DNA of 64,000 bases, from the NCBI RefSeq assembly GCF_013407145.1, contig NZ_CP026993.1, forward strand, positions 620,001 through 684,000. The letters are read 5' to 3'. Below the pieces are notes generated by a model. It saw only the letters and a program-made list of their open reading frames with translations. It was not told where the DNA came from and did not search any database. Origin of the DNA: Nitrosopumilus cobalaminigenes (GTDB lineage: Archaea; Thermoproteota; Nitrososphaeria; Nitrososphaerales; Nitrosopumilaceae). Each line of letters opens with the position of its first letter. Within the stretch, counting starts at the first letter, position 1. Shown piece after piece: positions 43,455 through 52,311 of the stretch. The position numbers were made by a program, and so were the translations under genes.

Positions 43455-44525
43455 TTAGCCTGCTCCAATCCAACCATGGAAAACAATCTTTTCTTCTATC
43501 TTCTTTGGGATTGATGTTTTAGGCACATATTTGCCACGTTTGATTGATGATGATTTCCTTGCCGTTGTTACTATGATTTCTTCTTCTGTACCTGAATCAT
43601 GTTCTCCTTCAGCTAATCTGTTTCTAAGCAAAAATATACCTGCCAAAACTAGTACGAGTGAAATAACATCCAATGCAGTAATTGCCTCTGACAATATTAT
43701 TCCTGAAAATAATACTCCGAATACCGACGTTGTAGAATACAGCAAAACCGTTCTTACTGCTCCTATCAATTTTAGACCTACTAAGAAAAACAATGTTGAC
43801 ATACCTGTTCCTAGGATAGACATTACTAAAATTCCTGGTAACTGGGCTATGTCTATATCCATTGGAATTTGAAATAGTACTATGACTGAAATTGCTGCTG
43901 CTGCACAAACAAATGAAACAATCTGTGTCACTCGCTTAACATCAAATCTGTCTCCTACGTATTTACATAATGTGATATCTACTGCATACAAGAATCCTGA
44001 AAATATTATCAACAAATCCCCTATGACCATATTTCCTAGAGTGAAATTATTATGAATTAAATCATTGCCAATTGGAATAACCATCATTCCTATAATGATC
44101 ATGGAAAATGGAATGCATTCTTTGATGCGTAATTTTTCTTTAAACACTAACATTGCAATTACTAATGCAAAAATTATTTCACTATTACTGAAAATTGATG
44201 CATTTACTGCAGTCGATGTTGATAATCCGTAAAAATACGTGATTAATGCTGCAACTTCTGTAATTCCTATAATTCCCATAAACATCCAATCTTTTTTCCC
44301 AAATTTGGAAATTGAATGTGTTTTTTTTGCAAGTGGAGTAAAGAATATTCCGCAGATAAAATATATCAAAAATGCCATTACAATTGGGTTGATTTCAACT
44401 GAATGTGTTGAATTTTCAAGCATAGGTTTTGAAATTACATGAATAAGAGCAGATAATGCTGCAGCTATTATTATGAAATAATATCCATTCTTAGATTTTT
44501 TTAACGAAAGGCCCTTTGGTATCAT
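43455..44525 (-). CDS. EamA/DMT-family transporter
   Basis: Protein of 356 residues with ten hydrophobic helices in two EamA halves (for example AVNASIFSNSEIIFALVIAMLVFKE ends the first, VRTVLLYSTTSVFGVLFSGIILSE the second in the usual positions). Drug/metabolite transporter superfamily exporter; substrate unknown. The hydrophilic C-terminal tail of about 50 residues is basic and ends in a short hydrophobic WIGAG. Confidence 0.85.
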   Translation of the reverse strand: MIPKGLSLKKSKNGYYFIIIAAALSALIHVISKPMLENSTHSVEINPIVMAFLIYFICGIFFTPLAKKTHSISKFGKKDWMFMGIIGITEVAALITYFYGLSTSTAVNASIFSNSEIIFALVIAMLVFKEKLRIKECIPFSMIIIGMMVIPIGNDLIHNNFTLGNMVIGDLLIIFSGFLYAVDITLCKYVGDRFDVKRVTQIVSFVCAAAAISVIVLFQIPMDIDIAQLPGILVMSILGTGMSTLFFLVGLKLIGAVRTVLLYSTTSVFGVLFSGIILSEAITALDVISLVLVLAGIFLLRNRLAEGEHDSGTEEEIIVTTARKSSSIKRGKYVPKTSIPKKIEEKIVFHGWIGAG

Positions 44526-44609
44526 TTATTCCCATTTTTGGAAATGAGATTATCCTTAATAGGTGGATCCTCAATTTTCTGGGAATGTTAGGCGTAATTT
44601 ACGATCTTC

Positions 44610-45164
44610 TTAAATCTCCTCAATCTTGGCAATTTCAAAGGAAAATCCTTGTTTATTGTATTCGTCATTCAAAATTCTATACCCGATTTCATTTAGAATT
44701 GAATTCATCTGTCCCACGATAAAAAATGGCCAATTTTTACCTAAATCATGTTGAATGATAATTTTGTTTTTACCATTTACTTCCATCTCTCTATATTGAA
44801 CATTCATACTGAGACATCTTTTTTTGAACAAATCTAAAATTGAATCTAAATCTACATAGCCGTAAAGATAGTTCAATGAATTTTTTAAATCTGATGTACC
44901 TGTGGTTTCTGCAATTTTTTCGATTCTTTCTTTTGAAATTGAGTCTGATAATTCCCTAAATGTTGATCTAAACATTGGAATCCATCCCATCTGAGCAGTT
45001 AACTCATTCCAATTGACTTGCTTTTCTAATAGATGATTGATGAGTGTATTCAAACTAATTTTTTGTTCTATACACTTCTCATGAAGCTTGCCACTGAGAT
45101 CCGAATCAATTCTAATTGATACGTTATCTGTTTTTTTTAACATTTGTTTTTCTTGAGCGGTCAT
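44610..45164 (-). CDS. Ribbon-helix-helix protein with IIQHxLGxNW domain (paralogue of 21964-22548)
   Basis: Protein of 184 residues. N-terminal DNVSIRIDSDLSGKLHEKC and ISLNTLINHLLEKQV form a ribbon-helix-helix; the C-terminal domain carries IIQHDLGKNW at 136-145, as in the paralogue. It is divergent from the winged-helix gene at 45420, with palindromes between them. I infer a DNA-binding regulator. The sensed signal is unknown. Confidence 0.6.
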   Translation of the reverse strand: MTAQEKQMLKKTDNVSIRIDSDLSGKLHEKCIEQKISLNTLINHLLEKQVNWNELTAQMGWIPMFRSTFRELSDSISKERIEKIAETTGTSDLKNSLNYLYGYVDLDSILDLFKKRCLSMNVQYREMEVNGKNKIIIQHDLGKNWPFFIVGQMNSILNEIGYRILNDEYNKQGFSFEIAKIEEI

Positions 45165-45279
45165 TTTTTAACCTCCTTTAAGATCAAGCCTGTTCTTTTC
45201 ATTTACAGTTATCTTATTTCCAAATTTGGTGATATCAGTTAGTATGTTATTTTCGATACATACAGGATTGTACATTTAA

Positions 45280-45332
45280 CTACAATGTAGTAATTTGTGA
45301 TCGATCAGTTATGTAATATTGAATATAGATCG
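45280..45332. promoter_or_regulatory. Palindromes in divergent RHH/winged-helix promoter
   Basis: CTACAATGTAG (45280-45290, odd palindrome) and TGATCGATCA (45298-45307, perfect 10-nt palindrome), with a further GATCG at 45328-45332. They lie midway between the two divergent regulator genes and are good operator candidates for one or both products. Confidence 0.5.
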
Positions 45333-45419
45333 TGATAAATTATTTTTGATATAAAAAGAAATGTTTGTCATAATTGTTTTGACACACTGTTTATTATCTA
45401 ATAATTATCAATCTTGATA

Positions 45420-46040
45420 ATGGAAAACGGTTTAGACAATCTACTTGTACCATCTTTAAGAAAATCTATAGAGGAAAATTTAGGTAAGGAAACGTTACAC
45501 AAAATTGAAGAGAGATTAATGGAAAGACATGGTCTTGGTTTAGTTCAGGCAATTAAAAATTTCAATAAATTTGATAGTGTATTAAGAGAATTCTTTGGTG
45601 CAGGTGCTGATGGTTTAGAACAAAAATTCTTGCAAAAAATTGTTGATGTTGAATCCTCAAAACAATCTACATCTAATTGGATTTCAATAAAAGATCCTGA
45701 ATTGTCAAAAGTTTTCTTGGAATCATTTGCTGATCAAGATAAAAAAGCAATCTTAGGATCTGTAATGGATGAATCATTGATTATTGCTAAAATTTTGGAA
45801 ACTTGTAACATTCCACAAACATCTGGATATAGAAAAATCAACTTTTTGATCAATAATGGACTACTTGTTTCAAATGGATTTGAATTAGCTCATGATGGAA
45901 AGAAAGTTAAAAAATATGAAACCATATTTGATAATGTTAAAGTTGATATTATAAAAAATGATGTTGCAGTTAAAGTACAACTCAAAAAGACTTTGTTAGC
46001 TGAAAGTTCAATTTTACAAACTGTTCAAATTTCTAATTAA
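45420..46040 (+). CDS. Winged-helix regulator (relative of 21627-21956)
   Basis: Protein of 206 residues from the ATG at 45420. The N-terminal half (1-95) is helical and resembles the middle part of thaumarchaeal regulators (ERHGLGLVQAIKNFNKFDSVLREFFG). The C-terminal half has LESFADQDKKAILGSVMD, a helix-turn-helix NIPQTSGYRKINFLINNGLL and a wing, which parallels the 109-residue protein at 21627. A regulatory role is inferred. Confidence 0.6.
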   Translation: MENGLDNLLVPSLRKSIEENLGKETLHKIEERLMERHGLGLVQAIKNFNKFDSVLREFFGAGADGLEQKFLQKIVDVESSKQSTSNWISIKDPELSKVFLESFADQDKKAILGSVMDESLIIAKILETCNIPQTSGYRKINFLINNGLLVSNGFELAHDGKKVKKYETIFDNVKVDIIKNDVAVKVQLKKTLLAESSILQTVQISN

Positions 46041-46078
46041 TTATCTTAAACTCTTTTTGATTGAATTGATTTTTTGGC

Positions 46079-46888
46079 CTAAAGTGTTTTCTTGTGTTTT
46101 ACTAGAGCATACATTACTAACCAATAACCTGCATACCAAAACATGTTAACAGGGTGCAATAGATCATATTTGCCAAATAATTCCAAATTGTAATACCAGG
46201 TGTCTCCAATTGTGTTAAACAAAATTCCCATTACTAGTAGGAACCATGCTTTTCCAATTACTCCTTCTTTGAAAATTATGGCTCCGAGTACTGCAAAACT
46301 TAATGTCAAAGTTGAAAAATAAACAAAAATTACCCCATAGTAAAAATCAAATTCAAAAATGCTAATGTCTGCTTGAGTAGTAGATATTATTGAATATCCT
46401 ATTAGAACTGCTATTGGCATAATTATTACCCATAATTTTGCTTTACGACCAATTTTAGGTGTGAAGAACTTGATATTCAGAATCAAATGAACTAGTAATA
46501 GAGGGTATGACATGAAAAAGAAGACATCTGCAATTGATGGAAAAGGTTCAATGTTGAAAACAATATCATATATCATGTAGGTAACTTCGCCTAGAAATAA
46601 TCCTAAATATCCAATCGCTAATGCAGCATATGATTTTCCAAAAATTAATGATTTTCTATATCTAATCGCTATGGAAAATCCAATCACTGAAACTATCAGT
46701 GGATTAAGAAATGAAAATACTGATGCGATGGAATCTGAATTCTCTTCTGAAATTGCAAAGTTGATCAAAACATGAAATGAAATTACTATTGCTGCAATGA
46801 TGATGAATATTTTAAAATTATATGGACTCTTGATCTTTTCAGGTACTACTTCTGGAACTTCATTTGGATCAATTTCAGGATCTCTCAT
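46079..46888 (-). CDS. Polytopic membrane protein (8 predicted helices)
   Basis: Protein of 269 residues with a charged, proline-rich N-terminus (about 1-25) and eight hydrophobic segments to the end. Several carry acidic or aromatic residues (GEVTYMIYDIVF, TIGDTWYYNLEL). No family recognised with confidence; it could be a sensor or channel. It is convergent with the winged-helix gene. Confidence 0.6.
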   Translation of the reverse strand: MRDPEIDPNEVPEVVPEKIKSPYNFKIFIIIAAIVISFHVLINFAISEENSDSIASVFSFLNPLIVSVIGFSIAIRYRKSLIFGKSYAALAIGYLGLFLGEVTYMIYDIVFNIEPFPSIADVFFFMSYPLLLVHLILNIKFFTPKIGRKAKLWVIIMPIAVLIGYSIISTTQADISIFEFDFYYGVIFVYFSTLTLSFAVLGAIIFKEGVIGKAWFLLVMGILFNTIGDTWYYNLELFGKYDLLHPVNMFWYAGYWLVMYALVKHKKTL

Positions 46889-46985
46889 ACCTTAGGAATT
46901 ATTTGTTAAGTTAAATTAATTCCGGGTTAAACTAATATCACTATGCCAATTGATTTTTTAAACAAAAAGTTGTATCTATACAATA

Positions 46986-47489
46986 TTACAAAATATTGTA
47001 TGGTTTGTATTCGCCTTGATTTTTCATTCTGGCGAATCTTTTGAGTACAAATTCAGCAGTTTCTCTAACATCTGTGCTTGGATCTTTAAGTGCTTCTTTG
47101 ATCAAATCTTCTACCTCAAAAGCTCTCATCAATCCTAATGATTCGATTGATTCATGTTTTGTTAGAACACTCTCACTGTGTAATGCTGCATCAATAAGTA
47201 CTGGGATCTTTGAACGCATGTTTCTTGCTGCAATTTGAAATGATGCTTCATGTTTTACTACTCCATTGTTATCATGTTTCATAACCCATTCAATGACGTC
47301 TGCCACTCTGTTAAACATTGGATCTTCTTCAGTTTTGTTTTCTGCCAATTCTCCGATTAGCCATACTGCATCCCAACGTTTTGACTCATCCTCTTCATTT
47401 TTCAAAATTTGCTCACAAGCATTGAATCTATCTTCGTCTGATAGCTCTCTCATCTTGCTTTCATCGAATACTTCTATTGCCATTTCCAA
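46986..47489 (-). CDS. HEAT-repeat protein
   Basis: Protein of 167 residues made of helical pairs typical of HEAT/PBS-lyase repeats: RWDAVWLIGELAEN, VVKHEASFQIAARNMRSKIPVLIDAAL, LTKHESIESLGLMRAFEVEDLIKEAL and DVRETAEFVLKRF, in order. Probably a protein-protein scaffold. Start could be the second Met. Partner unknown. Confidence 0.8.
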   Translation of the reverse strand: MEMAIEVFDESKMRELSDEDRFNACEQILKNEEDESKRWDAVWLIGELAENKTEEDPMFNRVADVIEWVMKHDNNGVVKHEASFQIAARNMRSKIPVLIDAALHSESVLTKHESIESLGLMRAFEVEDLIKEALKDPSTDVRETAEFVLKRFARMKNQGEYKPYNIL

Positions 47490-47576
47490 TTTTGGGAATT
47501 AGTGCCTTTTAACGATTTCTAAATAGTTAGGCTCGATTTTTATGAATATCTTATTTTTGTATAATATTATGACTTT

Positions 47577-48425
47577 CTATCTTTTTGTTTTCTTTACAAA
47601 ATTCTTCACATCAATGGTTTTGAGTGTCTTTGATGAATCCCACAGGAATGAACATAATGTGAAAATATTGTCGACCATTTCTGATGAATTTGTACATAGG
47701 GAATAATCTGAATCAGCACTTGCATTTTGTGAGGATGCTGCAGAATCTGACATTATCATTTTCTTATTTTCTTGCACTACCATTCTTCCTTTAGATGGTA
47801 GTTTTCCAATTCGTGTTTCAGTAGCATTAAATCTTTTAACAAATGGTGCCAATTTTGGATCATTCATATCGACAAGTAATCTAACTTTACCCCCGTTTTT
47901 TTCACAAATACTAATTTTTTCTGGAATGGTACTGTGATACATTCTTGATACATCATCAAGTGTAGTTGCTATGTATGTGATACCTGTAGAATTTTCAATT
48001 AACTGAGCAATATCTGCATAGATATTTTGCCTTCCTTGAACTACTCTGAATGTAGGTACTGTACTACTTTGGTTTGTTGTAATTTCATTATTAATTTTAT
48101 CAATAATTGCTTCCCCTGATTTTTTTATTTTGTTTACCTCGTCTTCTTTTTTCCCTAATGCAATCTTTAATGCATCATGAGGATCAGCTGCAATACATAA
48201 TTTAGGACTAGAAAGTGTTGTTGAAATAATATTTCTACTTACTAACTTGTCGACTGTTCTGTACATTCTTGCTCTGTCAATGTCAAGCTCTTTTGCAAGT
48301 GCACTTGCTGTAATTGGTCCTGCTCTAAGTAAGTTGAGATATACTTTAGCTTCTAAATCATCTAAATCTAAAATTTCTTCTAGTTCGGATGCAATTCCTG
48401 TTACTTGCTCTTGATAAGACATCAT
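47577..48425 (-). CDS. TrmB-family transcriptional regulator
   Basis: Protein of 282 residues. Winged helix at about 14-85: LDDLEAKVYLNLLRAGPITASALAKEL and DIDRARMYRTVDKLVSRNI. The C-terminal effector domain (FRVVQGRQNIYADIAQLIEN, ITYIATTLDDVSRMY) resembles that of TrmB-like and phospholipase-D-like sensor domains. More distant from the other two TrmB proteins here. It stands next to the pilus-like locus, so it could regulate it, though that is inference. An upstream AGATCGATT lies at 48540-48548. Confidence 0.78.
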   Translation of the reverse strand: MMSYQEQVTGIASELEEILDLDDLEAKVYLNLLRAGPITASALAKELDIDRARMYRTVDKLVSRNIISTTLSSPKLCIAADPHDALKIALGKKEDEVNKIKKSGEAIIDKINNEITTNQSSTVPTFRVVQGRQNIYADIAQLIENSTGITYIATTLDDVSRMYHSTIPEKISICEKNGGKVRLLVDMNDPKLAPFVKRFNATETRIGKLPSKGRMVVQENKKMIMSDSAASSQNASADSDYSLCTNSSEMVDNIFTLCSFLWDSSKTLKTIDVKNFVKKTKR

Positions 48426-48699
48426 TTTATTTTGTCATCCTCTTTACCCTAGGCTCATTTTTCATGATTGCATTTAGTACTTTCGTACAATTCCTCAGTC
48501 TATCATAATGTATCATTTCCATTTTTGGTACTTTCTAAAAGATCGATTAGAACTAAAGCGTGTGGTTGTATGGAATATTACAAACAAAAAAAAATTGTAT
48601 TTTTTTAAAATTACAGTTTATCATTTTATTATCCTACTATGTTATGAGTATTTGTTAACATTTAGAACAATTTTTGGGAATAAATGTCTGATTTGTATT
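48426..48699. other. Intergenic region before the pilus-like locus
   Basis: About 270 nt without a gene, upstream of the TrmB-type gene and at the 3' end of the platform-protein gene. Besides the GATCG word at 48541-48545 I see only AT-rich, A- and T-tract sequence. Confidence 0.4.
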
Positions 48700-49629
48700 T
48701 TACATTGGAATGTTAAATGCAATTACTGCGATGACAATCATGGCAACTACGTGTTTTGTTCCTGCAACATATGAGCCCGCTCCTATTTTTCCCGCCGCTA
48801 GACCTCCAAAGAGTGCCTCGATGATTGCCATGTTGAATAATGCTGATTCTAATTTTTCAATTTCCATACTTGCTAATGAACCAAACAGTCCTTCGGTTCC
48901 ACTACCTGATGCAAGTAATCCTTCCTGAACTTTTTCAATTTCTGTAAAAAAGCTTGTAGTGAGTAAAACTGCAACTGCCAAAAATACTCCAAATGAAATG
49001 TAAATTGTGTAAGTGTAAGGAGCTAAAGCTGATTTTCTACTTTTTTCAATATTTTGCATTTCTGAAACATGTTTTTGAATCATCTCTAAATTTTCAGAAA
49101 CATCGCCTCCAATTTTCATTGCCATTTCTAATAGTACTGTAACTCTTCTTGCAACTCTAGTTCCGGTTCTTTCAGCAAAATGCTCAAAAGCTTCCTCGAT
49201 AGGTGTTCCCCAACTGATATTTGCCCTGAGATTTTTTAATTCTGGTGTCAATGCTCCTAAATTTCTGTCTCCTGCCTGCTCTATGGCCTTGATCAGATTT
49301 GCACCACTTTGAACGGAGCTTAGTAATGCCAACAAAAATACGGGCAGATTTCTATCAATGTTATCTTTTCTTTGAACTTCTTTTAATTGGTGAATTGTTA
49401 ATGGAATTATTCCTACCATTATACCAAAGATTAATCCGACATCTCTAATTGTGGTGGAATCTGAATATTCAGAAAAATAGAAACTCATGGAAAGTACACT
49501 AATTGACGCAACTAGAGAAAATGTTATTGTCTTTAAAATATTATTTTGAAAGATGGATTGAGTTGGCTCTAATGTTTTGAACCTTTTTACACTCTTTCTT
49601 TTCCTTTCTTTTCTTTTTACTACTTCCAT
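48700..49629 (-). CDS. Type IV pilus/archaellum platform membrane protein (FlaJ/TadC-like), copy 1
   Basis: Protein of 309 residues in the T2SF (GspF) family. Hydrophobic segments near 33-55, 62-80, 220-245 and the end (VAMIVIAVIAFNIPM) flank a cytoplasmic domain with FLLALLSSVQSGANLIKAIEQAG and LEMAMKIGGDVSENLEMIQKHV, the T2SF signature. It would form the membrane base on which the ATPase acts. Basic N-terminus (KRKERKRKSVKR). Last gene of a minus-strand operon. Confidence 0.85.
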   Translation of the reverse strand: MEVVKRKERKRKSVKRFKTLEPTQSIFQNNILKTITFSLVASISVLSMSFYFSEYSDSTTIRDVGLIFGIMVGIIPLTIHQLKEVQRKDNIDRNLPVFLLALLSSVQSGANLIKAIEQAGDRNLGALTPELKNLRANISWGTPIEEAFEHFAERTGTRVARRVTVLLEMAMKIGGDVSENLEMIQKHVSEMQNIEKSRKSALAPYTYTIYISFGVFLAVAVLLTTSFFTEIEKVQEGLLASGSGTEGLFGSLASMEIEKLESALFNMAIIEALFGGLAAGKIGAGSYVAGTKHVVAMIVIAVIAFNIPM

Positions 49630-49634
49630 TTTTT

Positions 49635-50558
49635 CTACCTCTTTGGCACCATTGTATCCATCATCACAAGCATCAATACACCGCTAAGTGGAATTACTGC
49701 AAATGTCAGAATGTTCATCAATGTTAACAAATCAAATCCTGCTAGACTTGGACTCATGATGCCCATAATTGATAACATAATTACTGCAAGTAAAGGAAAA
49801 ACAATTAGTAAAATCGTATAAATTTCTGCAACACTACCTAAAGATTCTGTAGTTTTTTGCATGAGCATCTTTTTTTCTTCAAGTTGAACTTTTGCAGTTG
49901 CATTGAAATATTCTTTGAGATCTCCTCCTGATTGAACTGTCACAATTGCCCCTTCGAGTAGTTCGGAATATGGCCCAGAAGGAGTCCTGTGGACTAGATC
50001 TTTGATAGCGCTAATCAAATCCATTCCTAAAATATCTATATTTCGTACGATGAATCTTGCATCTTTAACGATGTCTTCGTCTGTATCTTCTTTAGATATT
50101 GCTTTGAAAATTCCTTCCAAAGTTAGACCACTCGTGGCCAATGTTGACATGTATCCAATAAAATGAGGAATTTCTTCAATTAATTTTGCTGATCTATTTT
50201 TTACTCTGATGGCAGGAATCATTTGTAAAATGCCAAATGTCATTCCAAAAAGCATCAGTCCACTTAACAACGGAAGAAGCATTCCAACACTTGCTGGTTG
50301 TATGTTGATAAATTGAGCTGCAATGATGCCCATTATTGCCCCACATCCTCCTGCAATTAAACTAAAAAATACCATGCTTGACACATACACTTCAAATGGT
50401 ATTGGCATCATTGCTTGTTTGATTGCTTTATCTAGAGAACTTAATTTTGGATGTAGAAATTTCACATGATCATTTAGTAACTTGTAGCTGTATACATGAA
50501 GCTGACCGACTGATTCTTCTTGTATTTTCTTTTTTTGTTTATTACTTGCTAGTTTCAA
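49635..50558 (-). CDS. Type IV pilus/archaellum platform membrane protein (FlaJ/TadB-like), copy 2
   Basis: Protein of 307 residues, second T2SF-family protein: HFIGYMSTLATSGLTLEGIFKAIS, AIVTVQSGGDLKEYFNATAKV in order, and four hydrophobic segments (near 63-88, 96-118, 240-262, 275-298). Two different platform proteins as in Tad-type and some archaeal pili. It overlaps the ATPase gene by 4 nt (ATGA) and is 5 nt from copy 1. Confidence 0.87.
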   Translation of the reverse strand: MKLASNKQKKKIQEESVGQLHVYSYKLLNDHVKFLHPKLSSLDKAIKQAMMPIPFEVYVSSMVFFSLIAGGCGAIMGIIAAQFINIQPASVGMLLPLLSGLMLFGMTFGILQMIPAIRVKNRSAKLIEEIPHFIGYMSTLATSGLTLEGIFKAISKEDTDEDIVKDARFIVRNIDILGMDLISAIKDLVHRTPSGPYSELLEGAIVTVQSGGDLKEYFNATAKVQLEEKKMLMQKTTESLGSVAEIYTILLIVFPLLAVIMLSIMGIMSPSLAGFDLLTLMNILTFAVIPLSGVLMLVMMDTMVPKR

Positions 50559-52192
50559 ACTTGAACCTCTAATCTTTTTCTTTCATAGTATCTCTCTGGG
50601 TCAGCATAATAGTCCATGACATTTGATGATACTTCTTTATGATCTCGAATGTCATTTTTAACCATCCATTCTAAAGCTAATCTTCTTTTTGTTAATTCAT
50701 AATTGATTTTTTCTTCTGTATCTCCATCTCTCTCTTTTAATTTTCTAAATAGAACACTGTTCCCTGCATAATCATGAGCATCAGTTTTTGGGTTCCATTT
50801 AAAAATTTCATGAGTTTTAATTTCTCCCGTGTTTTCATCAATACCATCAATTTCTGAAACTTGAATTACTCTTCTAAGCGATTTGTCACCTACTCTGATT
50901 TTTAATTGAAGTGTAATCAAATCAAGACTATTTGCAATTAGTGCTTTTGGAACATCCATTGGAGATGAAGTTAATCTTGTTAATGTAGCGTCAACTGAAT
51001 CTGCGTGAATTGATGAAAAGCCACCGTGACCTGTTGCCATTGCTTGAAATAATGTATATGCTTCTCTTCCTCTTGTTTCTCCTACGATGATAATGTCTGG
51101 TCTTTGTCTTAGAGCTGCTCTTAGAAGATCAAATTGGTTAATTTCGCCTACTTGAGTATCTGTAAAATTTTGTCTTGAGACTGCTGGAATCCAGTTTTCA
51201 TGAGGGAGATTAAGCTCTTGAGTATCTTCTATGCTGACTACTTTTTCTCCTGGTCTGATGAATGTGGCAAGTGCATTTAATGCAGTTGTTTTTCCACTTG
51301 CTGTTCCTCCTGCAACAAGCATGGTAGATTTTTTTTCAGCCAAATACCACATATAGGCTGCAATATCTATTGAAATTGTTCCAAATTTAATTAAATCAAT
51401 CACTGTAATTGGGTCTGCTCTGAATCTTCTAATTGTAAAAGTACTTCCTCTTTTTGTAATTTCATGACCTAAAGTTAAGTTAATTCTACTTCCATTTGGC
51501 AGTGATGCATCAATAATTGGGTCTGCCATGGATACATGTTTTCCACAGACATATGCCATTTTTCTTGAAAAATTATTTAATTCTGATTCTTTTTCATAAA
51601 TGATGTTTGTTGGCATCGATTCATGTTCTCTATGCCAAATGTATATTGGAATATTTGTTCCATCACAACTAATTTCTTCAATCATATGATCTCTCATCAA
51701 TGGCTCGATTCTTCCAAGATGAACAAAGTCTCTTATAGCAAAATAATTTATTTTTGCTATATTTTTTGGTGGAATTTTTAATCTATATTTTTTAATCATT
51801 GATGATATTTTCTTTTTTAATCTTCGTTCCGCATCTTTCTTTGATTTTATGTCGTGTAGAGAAACAGTAAGCTCTGTCATGAGGAGTTTTTTAATAATTT
51901 CAAAGGCTTTCTGGTCTCTTTCTGAAAGTACTGGTTCAATTACTTGGTATCTTAAACCTCCTTTAGCTGTTGGATCTTTTATAATGCCTGCATGGATATC
52001 ATTATTGTCCCAATCTAGTTTTGACAATGTCATGTATTGAGGGATTTTTATCTCATTATCCATTCCATTTGAAATATTTTTTGATATTTTTTTATCTAAT
52101 TTGAGGTCTGGTTTTTTGACTGTTTGTATTTTTTGTATAACTGATAGGCCATCTTTTAAAATATTGAATTTCAATTTCGACTTTTTATGCAC
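50555..52192 (-). CDS. Type IV pilus/secretion ATPase (FlaI/TadA-like)
   Basis: Protein of 545 residues of the secretion ATPase family. Walker A GGTASGKTT (about 294-302), the Asp box SIEDTQEL, Walker B PDIIIVGETRG and the His box GHGGFSSIHAD are intact. The N-terminal region includes HLGRIEPLMRDHMIEEISCDG, typical of FlaI/TadA/VirB11. It powers pilus assembly on the cytoplasmic side. First gene of the minus-strand operon, divergent from the zinc-finger gene. Confidence 0.93.
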   Translation of the reverse strand: MHKKSKLKFNILKDGLSVIQKIQTVKKPDLKLDKKISKNISNGMDNEIKIPQYMTLSKLDWDNNDIHAGIIKDPTAKGGLRYQVIEPVLSERDQKAFEIIKKLLMTELTVSLHDIKSKKDAERRLKKKISSMIKKYRLKIPPKNIAKINYFAIRDFVHLGRIEPLMRDHMIEEISCDGTNIPIYIWHREHESMPTNIIYEKESELNNFSRKMAYVCGKHVSMADPIIDASLPNGSRINLTLGHEITKRGSTFTIRRFRADPITVIDLIKFGTISIDIAAYMWYLAEKKSTMLVAGGTASGKTTALNALATFIRPGEKVVSIEDTQELNLPHENWIPAVSRQNFTDTQVGEINQFDLLRAALRQRPDIIIVGETRGREAYTLFQAMATGHGGFSSIHADSVDATLTRLTSSPMDVPKALIANSLDLITLQLKIRVGDKSLRRVIQVSEIDGIDENTGEIKTHEIFKWNPKTDAHDYAGNSVLFRKLKERDGDTEEKINYELTKRRLALEWMVKNDIRDHKEVSSNVMDYYADPERYYERKRLEVQV

Positions 52193-52311
52193 AAGATATG
52201 TGTTTTAACGCTTGTTCGTCCATTTGAACAACCTTTTCCTTTTACTCTTCAATGTGCTAAGAAATCTACCATGGTTAGTGATATTTTCATATCTTGTGAG
52301 GTGTTTATTTG
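52193..52311. promoter_or_regulatory. Divergent promoter region of the pilus-like locus
   Basis: About 120 nt between the ATPase operon (minus) and the zinc-finger/pilin operon (plus). It must contain both promoters; TATA-like AT-rich stretches are present on each side, but no clear repeat stands out. Confidence 0.35.

Noticed and set aside
48700-52192. Classical archaellum operon
   Set aside because: There are two FlaJ-like proteins and no FlaF, FlaG or FlaH candidates nearby, so I call it pilus-like and not archaellum.
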